Made by a program: the position numbers and the translations under genes. Positions 33,028-46,564 of a stretch of DNA of 64,000 nucleotides are shown in pieces. The notes beneath the pieces are model-generated. The model saw only the letters and a list, made by a program, of their open reading frames with translations, had not been told where the DNA came from and made no database searches. How positions within the stretch are numbered: position 1 is the stretch's first letter; every line of letters begins with the position of its first letter. Origin of the DNA: Hamiltosporidium tvaerminnensis (Eukaryota > Microsporidia > Dubosqiidae); NCBI GenBank assembly GCA_022605425.2, contig JAKIMF020000011.1, positions 248,001 to 312,000 on the forward strand, written 5' to 3'.

Positions 33028-33689
33028 TCTAATAAGACCACACTAGAAAACCCGATGTAAACATTTAAATGATAGACATTTTTCTTTTTGTCAAAAAAGC
33101 CAAAAATATCATATATTTTCACAAAATAAATCAACTCACTCTTTAGAACTGAGTGAACTGAAAGAATAAAAATAAAAGGATTCGTTCAAAATTACAAAAA
33201 TTAAATACTAAACATTGCCTTAATATTTTACGTTAAGTTATAATTTTGGCTTATAATGTTTACAAAGCATTGTATATATATCTAGAAATAGCAAATACCT
33301 ATTGATTAAGGGGATATATTTAGTAAAGAGTATGGCAATAATTTTTAATTTTTTTTGTAGACGAAAGAAGCTGTGTTTTAACAAATACAGATTCAAATTA
33401 AAGTCCAGTGAAAAATCTTATAAAGCTCTAAAATATGCAAATAATTTTTTGCTAGGTAGAAGTATGGCAATGCAGAGTGATTTATAACCACTATAAAAAA
33501 GTAGAGAATTTTTTTACGAATAGCAAGAATCATAAATCTTGCAATAGTAAACATACAAACCGAATAGATTTTGAAATTCAAATATATAGAAACACGGAAA
33601 AATTCAAATAAAGCAAACAAGAGCAGAAAAAAAAACAAATCATCTAATTAATTATATTTTTTTCTTCGTATTAAATTTTAAAAAATAAC
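33028..33689. other. unexplained end segment of unit 1
   Basis: Almost identical to 45902-46564 in unit 2, but diverged from 58768-59422 in unit 3. A 61-codon plus frame (33302-33487) is not kept in unit 3, so I do not call it. Confidence 0.4.
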
Positions 33690-34690
33690 AGACTTGAATC
33701 TAGAGACACCATTATGATACTAATTTGGCATTTAAAACAAAAATTTAGAAAAATTACACCTAAATTTATATTTGTAACTTTACAATTCCAATTTACTAAC
33801 ATCTTCTACCACTCACCAATAAATTAAATTAAAAAATCAAAAATTTAAACTATGGAAGTTTTAAACAGCTTTATTAAGAGCTAAAAAATCTTGAAATTAG
33901 ATCTAATAATTAATTTTCTCCCTTTTAACAGCAAATACTAAAGGTAACCAAATTTTCTTCAGTTCCTCATCGATTTAAGATAAACTTCATACATGGAAAC
34001 CAATTCTTCTCAATCTTTTGGTAAGAGCACCAGAAGATTTGATAAAATCAATCGCACGAGTGATTTATTGTTTTCTTTTAAAATATTTTTTTCAAATCAC
34101 TATAACCTTTCTAACAGTCTGTATAGATTCTGCTACCGGGCTTCATAAGTTGTAATATTATGCAGGTAATTATTTCTTTAGTTATATCAGAGATAGTTAT
34201 CGACGTTATTTTACGAGCTGATTTTCTTTCCCCTAACACTATTGTACTTTTGTATACCAAATTTAAATTCGTGAATTTGCTCAGATAATTTCATTGCCTC
34301 AAATATATTCCTGCGTTACAGTCAAATTACTTTTGTTTTATCATTCATTTTTTTAACTAATGTCTTTAATCTTCTATTTATAATATCTCGACATAAATAT
34401 TGTTCTCATTTGTGTGTTTGCAAGGAAACCAAAAGCTGTTTTTAGATGATTTTAAGATTTTTTTTATAGTTGTCGAGCAAAGTACCTTTAAAACCAGAAA
34501 CTTTCTTTTTACATGTAGACCATGTATAAATTAAAAATAATGATGATTATGAATCGAGAATTATTCAAGAAATACAAGTGCTGCATTTTTGGGCCAAAAA
34601 AAGTTAATATATGGCACTTAAGCCAATCACTAATATATCGAAACTAAAACTCATGTAAAATTAAATTTTTTGAATTTTTGTTTTTAAAAA
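33690..34690 (-). pseudogene. Merlin-like transposase relic, unit 2
   Basis: Homologous throughout to 20796-21806 and nearly identical to 46565-47560. In the core it shares bases with the terminal copy (GTTATCGACGTTATTTT) rather than with unit 1. Toward its right end it matches unit 1. That is as expected for a recombinant of the two outer copies. It has many stops. Confidence 0.72.
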
Positions 34691-35814
34691 AAATTTAGTA
34701 TTAAAAAAGTACTTTTCACCAACAAGCTTTTAATTTCGAATATTTAAGAGTCAAAAATGTTGAACAAGCAATCAAAAAGCCAAATTAAACTTATATTCTT
34801 ATATATTAAATCATGGGCGTAAACCAGAAAAAATACATTAAATGATCACAAAAAAACAAATGTCAATCAAGAATATTTTCGTTTTTTTAGCAAACAATTT
34901 GAACAAAAAAAATGCAAACATGATTTATATGTGCGCAATACAAACTAGAGTATATGCAAAGGTTGTTTTATTGCACCAGATTGCACTAAATTCACGCTTT
35001 TGAAAAAAAATACAATGAATGAATAATTTTTTGTTAAAATAGGTTGTCTGATTAGATTTATAACGTAAGAAAAAGTTATTACTTTATTTCTTTTTTGACA
35101 TATACTTTAAGGATGGAATTATTTCCCCGTTTTGGAAATCGGCTTCGGAATATAGAATTAATTCTTCCGCCAAATCAAGAGTTTTTTTAAAATAAAAACC
35201 AGACGATTTTTTTAATTTGGATATTCTTATATATAATTAATGCGCGTCTCATAAATTTATGTTGATTTGATTCTTTCAACCTGATAAATTCTGTTTTTAA
35301 ATCGATTTTTATTATTAATATAGAATTGAACATAAATAAACATCCGATATGCAATGAATGTGTGGAATTGGTTTGAGAATCACTGGTTAACATTTTGATG
35401 AGATATAAACCACATTAGATATATTGGCTAATCAATCATAATTTCGTATTAAAACAGATTTAAAGAAGTAAATTTCAACTAAAAGACAATCTCAAGAATA
35501 CATTTCTTCATACGGAAATCTTACTATGACTTATGCAACATAAATTTTATAGATTTAGCTCAGAAAAAGAGAGGAATCTATGAATTTCGTTTTGGTTTGA
35601 CCCCTTAAAACAGGATTTTCGTAAAAGAGGAATTAAAAATGAAAATGCAAAGACATTGACCATCGACAAAACGCTTTAAATATGTTCATCATAAACACCT
35701 AGAAGTGGAAAAAATCGGGATTAAATGAGCAATAAAGATTTGAGAAGATATATAATTGATAGTCTAAGAAATTTTCTGTTGCAAATAAATTATTTTAACT
35801 ATTGAAATTGAAGC
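34691..35814. other. conserved unexplained segment, unit 2
   Basis: Counterpart of 21807-22933, with the same small minus-strand frames (for example 35187-35393). No function seen. Confidence 0.4.
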
Positions 35815-36424
35815 TAAGATATGAGGAAAAATAAGATAACACACATTGAAGTAGGAATCACATCCCAATATTCTGTTCAAACAGTTAAAACGGAGAAACT
35901 CAGGAATTATGACTTAGTAGAAAATGATTTAGGTCTTATTTATAAATGGGGTGCAGAGATGATTCCTTATGTGATGACCTGGGACGGTATTGTGACAGAA
36001 TACAACAAAACATATGCTAAAAGGCTACAAATACCAATGAATGTAGAGGCATATATACAATCCATAGAACTCAAGAAGACAGTCGATACAATTTATTTTG
36101 ATCGAAAAAGAGAATCTTAGTCAAGTCAAATACAAGAAAAAGCTGAGAGAGAGCGCCATTAAGTAAGTGTTATACTAGGCTGTGATGCATAAACAACTAA
36201 CACTATTTTTAAAGCAAGTAGACAAACGAGGAAGATGGTGTTAAAACGGAAAATACAAAAAATATTACATCTCATATGTCAGAAAGAGGAACCACGTTAT
36301 AGAAACCTAAAATTAACATCAATTAAGTGCTGAATGTTAAAGAAGAAAGGATAATGGTTAAAGAAGTATAATGAAATTTATAATAGTTATAAAGAAGTTT
36401 TAACCTAGAATTCCTTTAAATAAA
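35815..36424 (+). pseudogene. 5'-truncated LINE 3' end, unit 2
   Basis: Here the first 99 codons (35821-36120) are still open, reading THIEVGITSQ, VMTWDGIVTEYNK and IPMNVEAYIQS of the endonuclease domain. Stops and frameshifts follow in the acidic tail. It lacks RT and the PD motif, so it has no activity. Confidence 0.85.
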
Positions 36425-36493
36425 AAAAGAAATAAAAAATTAAAAAAATTACTTTTAAGTCATTTTCCTAATTTAGAAATTCTCAATTAAATT

Positions 36494-36591
36494 GAATTTT
36501 TGACTTTTTTGACTTTTTATAAATCAAAATTAATTAAAATCAATATTTTGACAGGAACACTGGGTTTATAAAGCAAGAAAATCAAACCCCC
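36494..36591 (+). promoter_or_regulatory. promoter and leader of the secreted-protein gene, unit 2
   Basis: Two clear 9-bp repeats (36502-36519) preceded by a degenerate one (GAATTTTT, 36494-36501), TTTATAAA at 36565-36572, and CCCCC at 36587-36591 next to the ATG. Confidence 0.6.
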
Positions 36592-38151
36592 ATGCACCTC
36601 TTCACCATTTTTTTGATTCAAAACACTCTCTGTGATAGTATTTCGAATCCAATGTTTGATACGGATTTCAATACAGTTCATCATGATTCTTTTCTTTTAC
36701 TTTTTACACAAGATACATTTAATCCTTCTGTTTCGCCAGCTCTTGATCCTTTCCATATTAACATAACGAATAGACATCAAGATGTAATAGACGACATTTC
36801 TTTAATCATGCCTTACGCCAAAGTCTTTCTTGAAGCCCATTTAGAAATAATAAAATGTATATTCGAAGATTCACTGAAAGAAGCTATTAAAAAACAATTG
36901 AATGATTTTACGAAATGCCCAAGTGATTTTGATTTCAAAAATGAAAAACTCATATACAAATCGATACTTTTAAAGTTTATAAAAATCTTTTTAAAGAAGT
37001 ATATTCCGTGTTGCATCAACCAAAAAACTTTGGAACCAATTGAAATTAAAGTATTAAGAGATATTTTAATGGTGTCGACACTCCCTGAGGATTTTTTTGT
37101 CGAAAAAGTGCTCGATAAAATCAAATCTAAAGAAATAACTGAAAAGCTACTCAATACCGAAAAAGAAAAAATTGAAGTAATTCAAAGTAGTATTAAAAAC
37201 AAAGAATTTAAGAAAATTATATTTGAAAATTTGTTTTTAGCTTTTGCAGCTAGCTTGGTAGTTCTGAATCAAAATTTTACAGATTTATCGGTTTATAATG
37301 CAATAAAAAACGAAGAATATTTAAATTCGGAAATCAAAAATAATGAATTTTTGAAAATCATAAAAAAAATATATTCGAAGAATGCATGGCCACTTTCAGC
37401 ATCTTATAAAAGTCATAATTTGCAAACATCTGAAGAATTAAAAAAAATTCTTTTTAAAGGACTTTGTGGGTTAATTCTTGAGAACTACCAAAACAAAAAC
37501 TACAGAGATAAATTTAAGAAAAAAATCTTTACATTTATTTTTGATGATAATAAACTTCGTTTACCAGTAGTGATTCAAAATGTTTCAAATAATATTTTTC
37601 CAAATGACGACTGGTCGAGCGATGAACTTTTATTCTTTAAAGAATTACTCGAAAAATATTCAAATCACACTTTATACCTATCGTTTAGTTTGTCGATTGA
37701 AGACTGGCTCATAGTTTTTATCAGACAAATTTTTTCAAAATTTAAAAAAGAGAGGTTTTACAAAATAGTAAGTGAAGATTTTCCTGATGATGGAGCAGTA
37801 CGAAAAGAAATTCTTAAAGAAATATTTGGAGAAATCCCCGAAATCAGCCCTTTCTGTGATGATATAAAACTGTTTTTGGTGGAGGTAAAAGAGAATCTTA
37901 AATCCCAAACATATATTTCCTTTTATTTTGACAAAGTTGAAGATTCAATTTTCAACGATATAATAACCAAATTTTTTGAAGAAAAGAAAATATCCAAAAC
38001 AGAAATTCTTCATGGAGGAAATATGAGTGATATAGATTTAAAAATCAGAAATAATGTTATGATTTGTTTCGAATATTGTTTTAAATCTACTTTGACCAGC
38101 CATTTTGGAAATGATGAATTTATAAAGAAAAAAACAATTATTTTTGAATAA
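36592..38151 (+). CDS. secreted lineage-specific protein, 519 aa, copy 2
   Basis: The signal peptide is altered (MHLFTIFLIQNTLCDS; Asn2 to His, and the Ala-Gly cleavage context to Asp-Ser). The mature N-terminus (MFDTDFNTVHHDSFLLLFTQ) is shared with copy 3, not with copy 1. The central part (residues 60-355) has many private substitutions. The last ~155 residues almost equal the other copies. The CC pair and most other cysteines are kept, but SCGLLC has become SDELLF and LCGLIC is LCGLIL. The frame is intact. No domain recognised. The stop overlaps AATAAA. Confidence 0.85.
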   Translation: MHLFTIFLIQNTLCDSISNPMFDTDFNTVHHDSFLLLFTQDTFNPSVSPALDPFHINITNRHQDVIDDISLIMPYAKVFLEAHLEIIKCIFEDSLKEAIKKQLNDFTKCPSDFDFKNEKLIYKSILLKFIKIFLKKYIPCCINQKTLEPIEIKVLRDILMVSTLPEDFFVEKVLDKIKSKEITEKLLNTEKEKIEVIQSSIKNKEFKKIIFENLFLAFAASLVVLNQNFTDLSVYNAIKNEEYLNSEIKNNEFLKIIKKIYSKNAWPLSASYKSHNLQTSEELKKILFKGLCGLILENYQNKNYRDKFKKKIFTFIFDDNKLRLPVVIQNVSNNIFPNDDWSSDELLFFKELLEKYSNHTLYLSFSLSIEDWLIVFIRQIFSKFKKERFYKIVSEDFPDDGAVRKEILKEIFGEIPEISPFCDDIKLFLVEVKENLKSQTYISFYFDKVEDSIFNDIITKFFEEKKISKTEILHGGNMSDIDLKIRNNVMICFEYCFKSTLTSHFGNDEFIKKKTIIFE

Positions 38152-38987
38152 ATTTTTAAGTTTTATGCGTTTTTATGACCAATTTCTTTATAATTTGAAG
38201 TTTTACGTGAAATTTCCTCTTAAATAATAAGTTCTGTGTTGAACAAAATTTTGAAGTTATTTTTTTAAAAAACCTCTCAAGTATAAAAATTAATTTAATA
38301 AATTTCATATCCAATGGCTTACATTATTCCATTACTTACTAAAAAAAATAATCATAAAATGAGCTATGGAATTCCGACAGCAATTTGATAAAATTATAGT
38401 CGTACAAAAAAGTTTTTTTTAAATTCAAAATTGCAGGAAATCATATTTAGCGGACCGAACACATTTCAAAACATTTTGCGCAACATAAAGCAACTCTGAA
38501 GTGTCTGTATGTACTGGGCCGATACAAAGGAACGAGATATTTTCAATACAGTCATATACTTGAATATAACCAAGTGTTTTTTTAAAAATGAAATAAGATG
38601 TTGATGTTCGTTGTAACTAAATCGCGCTTTTAATTTATATATTGCCATTTTGGAAAGAGCTTTTAACAAACAAAAATAAAGAAGACATCTTTATTACGTT
38701 TTTGCTGTAATTTTGACCATTATTCATCTATTTAGTTGTTAGTTATGCAATTCAAATTAAACAATGAAGTTGTGCTCTAAAAAAAATATCATACAGAAGT
38801 ATGAAGTAGACTCAATTATAATTGAAAGAGTTTAATTGGTTTATTTTTACTTTATTTTGTTTTTTCCTTATATTTTATTTTGTATTTAGGATTAATTTTT
38901 GTTATTCTATTAAGTTATGGATAAAAAATCACCATAGATCTCTTACTTTAATTTTTATTAATTTCATTTTTCTAAAAATGAGTTAAA
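38152..38987. other. downstream region, unit 2
   Basis: Counterpart of 25280-26117. The minus-strand frame at 38466-38669 is the 67-codon version of the small conserved frame. Confidence 0.4.
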
Positions 38988-41900
38988 TCAGAAAAAAAAG
39001 CAAATTTTTCTCTTTAAAATAATTTTTTCCACAATTTCAACCACTTCTATCTCTTCCTCCAACTCCAACTCTTCATTTGTATTAGTTTTTGGTTCCTTTT
39101 CTGTGGTTATGCCATGCAAAATAAGGGGTAAAATATGTTTTGTATTTTCCGATTTCAGATCCTCTTCCTCGTTGTCTATTATCTTTAAAGGGGGTGTTGG
39201 TTGTTTATGCATTTCAGCTCTAAAATAACAATTAATGATACACTCTTCCAGCTCTCTTCGGCATTTGGTCTAGACTCAAGTCATCTTCGTCGATCAAAAG
39301 AAATTGTTTCGACTGACTTCTTGAGTACTATGGTTTATATATGCCTCTACATTAAGTGGTATTTACAGTCTCTTAACATACGTCTTATGGTATTTTGTCA
39401 CAACACCGTTCCAGATTATCACATACGAATTTTTCTACAGTACATTAATAAATAAGACCTAACTCATTTGCTAATACCTCATACTTCCTAAGCTTCTCTG
39501 TTCAACTATTCTAAGAGAGTCTTGGGTAGTAATTCCTACATCAATGAGGGTTATCCTATTCTGTCTCTTGTCTAAAAGAAATATATCTGGTTTTTACACA
39601 GAATCTTGACATCAGTTTTTATTCTGGTGTCTACTTTTATCTCTGCATATTCGTTATCAAGAATTTCTTGAACTGAGTGGCTTCTAATTCGTTTCGAAGA
39701 CTTAAACTTATATTTATTCAGCAAAAGTAAATTTATACATCGTACCATTTCATTGTGTCGTCTTTGTAGTCATGACTAAACATTTTTTCACATCTCGTTG
39801 CTAGGTGATCTACTGTTTTCCTAGACTAGTTGCAGTGTTGACACATACCTTCTGCATCCCAGAATACATTTCTATCCTGGAAATAACAAAATCCTGCTTC
39901 ATTGCGTAATCCTACAATTCCTTTCTTTAACCATTTTGAGGAGTTATTTAAACTTACCTGTTTGTTATTTCTAGCACTATATAACCTTGAATGTGGTTTT
40001 CGGTTTTCTATTTCGTTATATAAGTTAGCTAGTTGAGGTTCTTCCAATTTCTTTTTTGTGACTTCCTTTTCCAACCCGTATTTTATTTTTAAGAAGTTTT
40101 TAATTAGTGAAGGGTAGGTATTATTATTATTCTCAACCTTTAGGATTACTGCTTTTCTGTCGATGTATCTTTGTGTTTTTCCAGACAATCCTAGAGTTGC
40201 AAAAGCATATTTTGCTGTTTACCTCGACCCTATGTAAACCTCTTCCAAGTTCATTGCTTGGAAGGCATAGACGTTCTTTACATCTTAGGCGTATATGTAT
40301 TTTTTTCTTTACTAAAACTACACGCACCGCATTATCTAACCCAGAGAAGTCAGCCGATTTTAGTCGGGGTACACCTTTATGATAGTTTAGTAAAGAAATG
40401 GCTTGTTGATAAATTGCTTCAAAGAAATTTATTGTAGTTAATCTCGGGCGACAAAGTCTTTGAACTTGTGCTATCAGTTTTATCTGTACACATTTAAACT
40501 TCTTAATTGTCTAAAAACTTCTGCTATCTTCTATAATTCAAAGGTGTTTATAAACACATAACCCTTCAAGAAGTGTAGCAGTAAATTCATCACATTGAAC
40601 ATTAGTGGCTGACATCTCTTTGTTAATTTCCAATCCTTTTTTAATAAACTTTGTAACCTCCTCTGTATCTACTTCCACTTTTTGTACATCTTCGGCAAAG
40701 AGCTTAAGATCATCAATAAAAAAGAGTTGATTATTCGCGTAAGATTCTGTATCTGTCTTTATTTTCACTCTTGTGTATTTTGAATTAAGCTTTCGCTCAA
40801 TAGATCTATCCACAACACAAACAACAATGGTGACAGACATCCCTATTGCAGAATCTCTCCTTCGATCTTCTTGCACATAATATTTTCAGGCCCAAATGAT
40901 ATATTAATTTTCTATTTTGATACAGATACTTAAAAGAAATTTCCGAATTCAATAGATAAATTGAGGTTTTTTATGAATTAAGTCAAATAAGCATGATCCA
41001 TTGACTCATGAGGTTTTTTGACATGTATACATGTTGCCTTAAGATTTTTTGCGTACTATTTATTCATTGAAACTTTTAAAAATACCTGGTATTTTGCTTC
41101 TTGCGCTTCTCTAAGCGCATCCACACTGATTATCCGTTAGTAATACTCGTCTTTTGCCTAAAGCTGTGAACTTTAGTAACACATTTTGACCTATGTTTAT
41201 ACAGGTTATCGGCCTGTGATCAGAATCAGTATTTAGTGTACTTTTAGGTATCAGATAGGTAAGTTTGCAATAATACCCGTCGACTTGAGGCGTTCCTTCG
41301 TAACATATGACTTTCACAATATCGTAAAGATATTTATGATGCTAAGTTTCTTGATCTAAAAGTTATAAATACCATCAATTCCGGCGGCTTTCAAGTTAGG
41401 CAGCCAATTCATGCTATATTTAACTCTTCACGTGAAGAAAAAGCGGTCTGTTGCGTATCTGACACGAAAGGTATAAAAAAATCATCTTATGTAACTACCT
41501 TATTCTCTTTGTCTATATTGTAAACCAAACTTCTATAATTTCAACAGATAAACCAAATGCTCGAATTCAACGCGCTCAGATAAGCCTAGATAGATTCGAC
41601 CTCGGAATGACTCAAAGACGATTCTCTTTCCGGAATTTCTTCCTGCTCTCTTTAATCGGATGTTTTTTCTCGTCAAATTCGAAGCCTCATTCTTTTTAAC
41701 CACAGACCTAGAGAAATCATTTATTCTGCTTAAGTCTAAATTAAACTCTCGCCTAATTTTTCAGGACTTTTCGTTTCCGAAGTTGAGCTTTTTCTGTTTA
41801 TGAGCCTTCTCAACGAGATCTTTATATAGTACTAACTTGCAAAGTTTACTTTCTATACATTCCATTTTAGCGGATCTAGGTTAAGCTTACTTGTTACCTC

Positions 41901-42713
41901 GCTATAGCATACCTGGGCCGCTTGGATGATTCGCTGCATCACTAACATTCGTAGGGACATGAAATTCAGCATATTCACCCGTGATCTAATTTATGAGGTC
42001 TAAAACTTTACTATCAATTAATTCACGTGGAAGTTTTCTAATTTGAGTCACTATATCTCCGATTTCTTTTTCCGAGAGTTCCTTGATTTTACACAAGAAC
42101 TTTTCTCTCAGGTTCATTTAGAGTGTGTGTCAGTTAAGGAACATGGATCAGTGAGAAACGTGACGATTCTACGTCGCTCTCTATTCTCTTCTTACCTTAT
42201 TTCTCTTTCTGCCTTATTTTGTTTAAATTTTTTTAACACATCAGTATCAACAGTTGACCAAATTCCTCACTATGGTACCTAAGAAAGCAGACCAGCTATT
42301 TCTAGGCATTCTCTCAAATATTTTTTGCACTGCTAAAATAGCAGATCTAGGCCTTTCCTGCTCTACGGCTGTAACAGAGTCAAGCATTGAATGCAATTAT
42401 ATCAGTCGATTTCCTTCTAGAATAGCAGGTGCATTGAGGTTTTCTATTGTGTTGGCTGGTCTACACGCAGACAAATCGAGACAGGAAGAAGGGGGTGTGG
42501 AATCGAGCAGGCTGGCTGGAATAACCCGGAACGCATTGCTCGATGGGGAGTGGATTTTGTTATGGATGGTTGGTTGTGGTTGATGCGTCTAGATATCTTC
42601 ATGTCATCTCTATCACACGTTTTTGTCACTTTTAAACTAATTTACGATTTGTTTACAGCCTTTATTTCTTCATTTTTTATATTTTATCTGCCAACTTTTT
42701 TTCTTCTACCCAT
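38988..42713 (-). pseudogene. full-length dead LINE, unit 2
   Basis: Same insertion as in unit 1, with its ATG at 42713. This copy keeps longer open pieces: 40876-40538 with FIDDLKLFAED and LEINKEMSA, and 40188-39826, which preserves the first half of the knuckle (MCQHC) before a stop. The endonuclease P-D region is damaged. It differs from units 1 and 3, which share the same breaks. Confidence 0.88.
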
Positions 42714-43956
42714 AAAGAACACAAAATACATTGAATTGATTTTTATAAAAAATAAATGCTCTGTCTTATTACGTAACCAAAGTATTTCTAAATTTTCTGC
42801 TCGTTTATGTAATTTTTTTTTATGAATTTTAGGAACCTAAGAGACAAGTCGAAACCAGATAAATAGCTTAAATTTATATTGATTGTAATGTTTTCGTGCT
42901 TAATTTTGCTTCAAACGCTACAAAAGACTCTATAAGTAATTAATAGTTAAAATAGTAGTTATTTGTATTATATTTAATAATACTAGGCACCTTAAATAAA
43001 AATTTAAAAGACCAATATGAAAGGCGAATAAAATAGATTTTTTTTAGTTCTAAACTTATAAATAAATAGAAAGAAGTTAATTACAAAAGAAACATGTGAA
43101 AACATGCTATTCTATGGTAAAATTTCTTTTTTTAAATATAAAAAATAATATAATACAGCAGAAGAAACCAAACACGTAATTCAAATGAGGTGATATAAGA
43201 AACATGAATAACAAAGACTTATAACAAATAAAACAATGATTATATTCAAAAAAATAGTGCAATTAAGAAAAAAAATTGCATTGATGGAAAAACATGAAAG
43301 TGATTCATTTCAAATCGATTGACTTTTTAACTTGGATTTTGCAAGGCTTGAAATGATAGGAAAAATATTATAGATTTTCGGCTGATATGAAATAGCTGTT
43401 AAGCTTCCTAGAATATATACATGAAGAGTAAAGCTAATATTGAGATTCGAGCTAACATATGCATCGCAAAATATGAATTTTATAAAAACGAAGTGATATA
43501 TTCACAAGAAAAAATGCTTTTCAAAGTATGTAAACGTTAATTAAATTTTTATATTTATAAAGCTTTTTACTGGAAAAAATATAGGTTAGAAAGAGAAATT
43601 AAGAAAAGCACTGGTAGCAAAATTATTTTACGAAATGAAAACTTTATCACTTTACCACTAGAAAATTCTTTAAAAATGAGTATGTGTTTGATATAGGTTC
43701 GAAACAACTAAATATTTGATATAATTCCTCTTAAGGAAATAATGGGTTGTTATCTGCTTAGAACTGTCTCTCCGGTAAAAGAATTACAACAACAATTTAC
43801 TTTAAGGAAATGTAGAGTATTTAGTAGCTTGATATTAGAAAATGCCTCGGAATTTCTTCATTAGCATAAACTGGTATATTTAAATGCCATTTTTTTACTT
43901 TTACTGAATAGAATTTGATTTCATTTTTCAAAACGAACCGAAAAAATTTTCTTAAT
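42714..43956. other. unexplained conserved segment, unit 2
   Basis: Counterpart of 29846-31084, with more substitutions and small indels than units 1 and 3 show against each other. Nothing recognised. Confidence 0.4.
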
Positions 43957-44219
43957 AAAGAATCCTGAATTCATTCATCCTTGGCACGATAGCCCTGTAA
44001 GCGCCTTGGCCTCCCTCAGCAATACTACCCACTGGTCTTTTTTAAATGGATTTATTTACTTTTTCGGGTTTCGTAACAAGTTAGTTTTAAAGGGTGGCTT
44101 GTTAGCCTTACGCTCAACCCTAACATGGAGGACCAGTCCTTTTTAGTCGCCTCTTACGACAAGCAGAAACAAACCAAACCAATTCTGCAATCGGCATGAT
44201 TGGCTAAAGAATCCTAAAT
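43957..44219 (-). mobile_element. GC-rich SINE-like insertion, unit 2
   Basis: Block 43971-44205. The flanking repeats are AAAGAATCCTGAAT (43957-43970) and AAAGAATCCTAAAT (44206-44219), with one mismatch. This copy matches the 13504-13583 relic best at GAGGGAGGCCAAGGCG. Confidence 0.6.
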
Positions 44220-44231
44220 AGTATTGTTAAA

Positions 44232-45901
44232 TGTCGCGGCGCATAACCCCCCCCATATACTTTATGCCCCGTTATTTCTAATACCCCCTGCTTTATTTTC
44301 AATATATTTAACGCCTCTGTATTTACTATTCATTCAATTTTAACACACCCAAATTAAAATATGAGATATTTTGTTTCTAAATATAATAAGACACAAATGA
44401 ATATAAATGTTTTTATACTTTTATTTTATTTTTCGCTCCAAAATTTTTTATCGGAATCAGTTTTAAAAATAAAACCATTTCCTTCTATCTTAACATTTCT
44501 TATTTTAAAAATAACATATATTTAAAAAAAAAAGAAAAAAACAAAGTAAAATTTAATCCGCTTTATTAGACTTTCTAAACAGTTATTTTTTCAGCATTAA
44601 CGTTTTTTAATTCTATCATATTACCATTAAAACTTTTTGTCCCTGTAAAGACATAATCATTAAAAAAAGAATCAAACAAGACACGTTTAGTCTAGTATTC
44701 ATGTCAAAATGCTTTTTTTAACAAAACCTAATCTCCATTAGGAAGATTTCTTATTTTTTTTATTGTAATCTTTACTTTCTATGATTCTTTTTTATATTTT
44801 TCAAAATTTTTAATTACTTCTGTATTAGTTTGAAAATTCTTATCAATTTCAGAATCAGTGGTTGCTGAAGATGAAGCAAGATATCAAGACCCATTTACTT
44901 CATTATACATTTAAGACCCAATCTCTAAATTCCACTGTGTCTTTATATCCCGGATCATGTTTGCTTGCTGTTTTACATCAGAAATTATTTCGTCAACAAA
45001 TACTAAATCATCCTAGTTCCTCTGTCACTATATTACCAGAAAGAAGATTATAAATCCAGTTAACCATTAAAAGGTTGTAATGACGATTTATTTGAGGCAC
45101 TATGTATTGTTCTAATATAAGCCAATATAATATCAATATAAAAACAGATCCATATTTTTGTACCTGTAACATATAACTTCTTTTGCATACTATCTTTTAA
45201 TGTTTGATTCATCTTTTCGATTTTTCTTTTGCCTAAGGATTATGTGGTCTTCCATATATTATTTGAATGTTAAGATCAGTTAAGTATGTTTCAGCCATTC
45301 ATTTTGAAATTCTTCATCATTATCAGATTCAATCTCAACTGGAATACCAAAATTATAATAGAAATTTATATGAATCTTTTTCGGACTGTGAAGTCTTGTT
45401 GATCGTTTTAAAAATATAGAAATACGTTGTATAAGTGTCAATTACGTTTCGAGTCCAATAATCTCATCATTTTGATCAGCGTATCTTCTAAGAGCTATAC
45501 AATTCATCATGAATAAATTATATCATTTTTGTAATTTATTCATTGGTAAGAGTCATTTGCTCGGAAATTCGTTTCCTTATAACATGTTATTGCATTATAA
45601 AATATTTATTTAGTTGATAATATTAAGCAATAGAAGCTGTAAAACCTTGCATTGGGACTATTTGTATATGTATCGCCTTTTAATCGTTCAGATACAAAGA
45701 CTATAATCCGACCATATAAATATTGAAATTTTATTTGAGCAATAGAAGCTGGAGTAAATACGAAATAACCCTGAAATTATAGGATAAAAATAAAATACAA
45801 ATAACATATATCTATTATAAATAAGGGTGTTATTAATACATAAAATTGCATTGGAAATAACGGGCACAAAGGACATGGGGGGGGCACCAAAGACCGTGAC
45901 A
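44232..45901 (-). mobile_element. Ginger/KRBA2-like DNA transposon, inactive, unit 2
   Basis: TIRs start TGTCGCGG (44232) and end CCGTGACA (45901). The integrase core is more damaged than in units 1 and 3, with a deletion in the segment before QIEKMN near 45220. It shares the early stops of the other copies. Confidence 0.7.
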
Positions 45902-46564
45902 TCTAATAAGACCACACTAGAAAACCCGATGTAAACATTTAAATGATAGACATTTTTCTTTTTGTCAAAAAAGCCAAAAATATCATATATTTTCACAAAA
46001 TAAATCAACTCACTCTTTAGAACTGAGTGAACTGAAAGAATAAAAATAAAAGGATTCGTTCAAAATTACAAAAATTAAATACTAAACATTGCCTTAATAT
46101 TTTACGTTAAGTTATAATTTTGGCTTATAATGTTTACAAAGCATTGTATATATATCTAGAAATAGCAAATACCTATTGATTAAGGGGATATATTTAGTAA
46201 AGAGTATGGCAATAATTTTTAATTTTTTTTGTAGACGAAAGAAGCTGTGTTTTAACAAATACAGATTAAAATTAAAGTCCAGTGAAAAATCTTATAAAGC
46301 TCTAAAATATGCAAATAATTTTTTGCTAGGTAGAAGTATGGCAATGCAGAGTGATTTATAACCACTATAAAAAAGTAGAGAATTTTTTTACGAATAGCAA
46401 GAATCATAAATCTTGCAATAGTAAACATACAAACCGAATAGATTTTGAAATTCAAATATATAGAAACACGGAAAAATTCAAATAAAGCAAACAAGAGCAG
46501 AAAAAAAAACAAATCATCTAATTAATTATATTTTTTTCTTCGTATTAAATTTTAAAAAATAACA
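45902..46564. other. unexplained end segment of unit 2
   Basis: Nearly identical to 33028-33689. Nothing recognised. Confidence 0.4.

Larger units (their letters stand above)
20796..33689. repeat. tandem unit 1 (12,894 bp)
   Basis: First unit. Its Merlin part is closer to the terminal copy at 59423 in its first 100 bases than to units 2 and 3. Its LINE part (25.5-31 kb) is nearly the same as that of unit 3. Confidence 0.9.
33690..46564. repeat. tandem unit 2 (12,875 bp)
   Basis: Same layout as unit 1. Its first ~3 kb match unit 3 almost perfectly. Its LINE part and the segment 42.7-44 kb are the most diverged of the three. Confidence 0.9.

Noticed and set aside
31355-33031. Target-site duplication for the integrase-like transposon
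   Set aside because: The bases outside the two TIRs (TAAA and TCTA) do not match at 4 or 5 bp in any unit.
33302-33487. 61-codon plus frame shared by units 1 and 2
   Set aside because: Not kept in unit 3, and its conservation is explained by the duplication.
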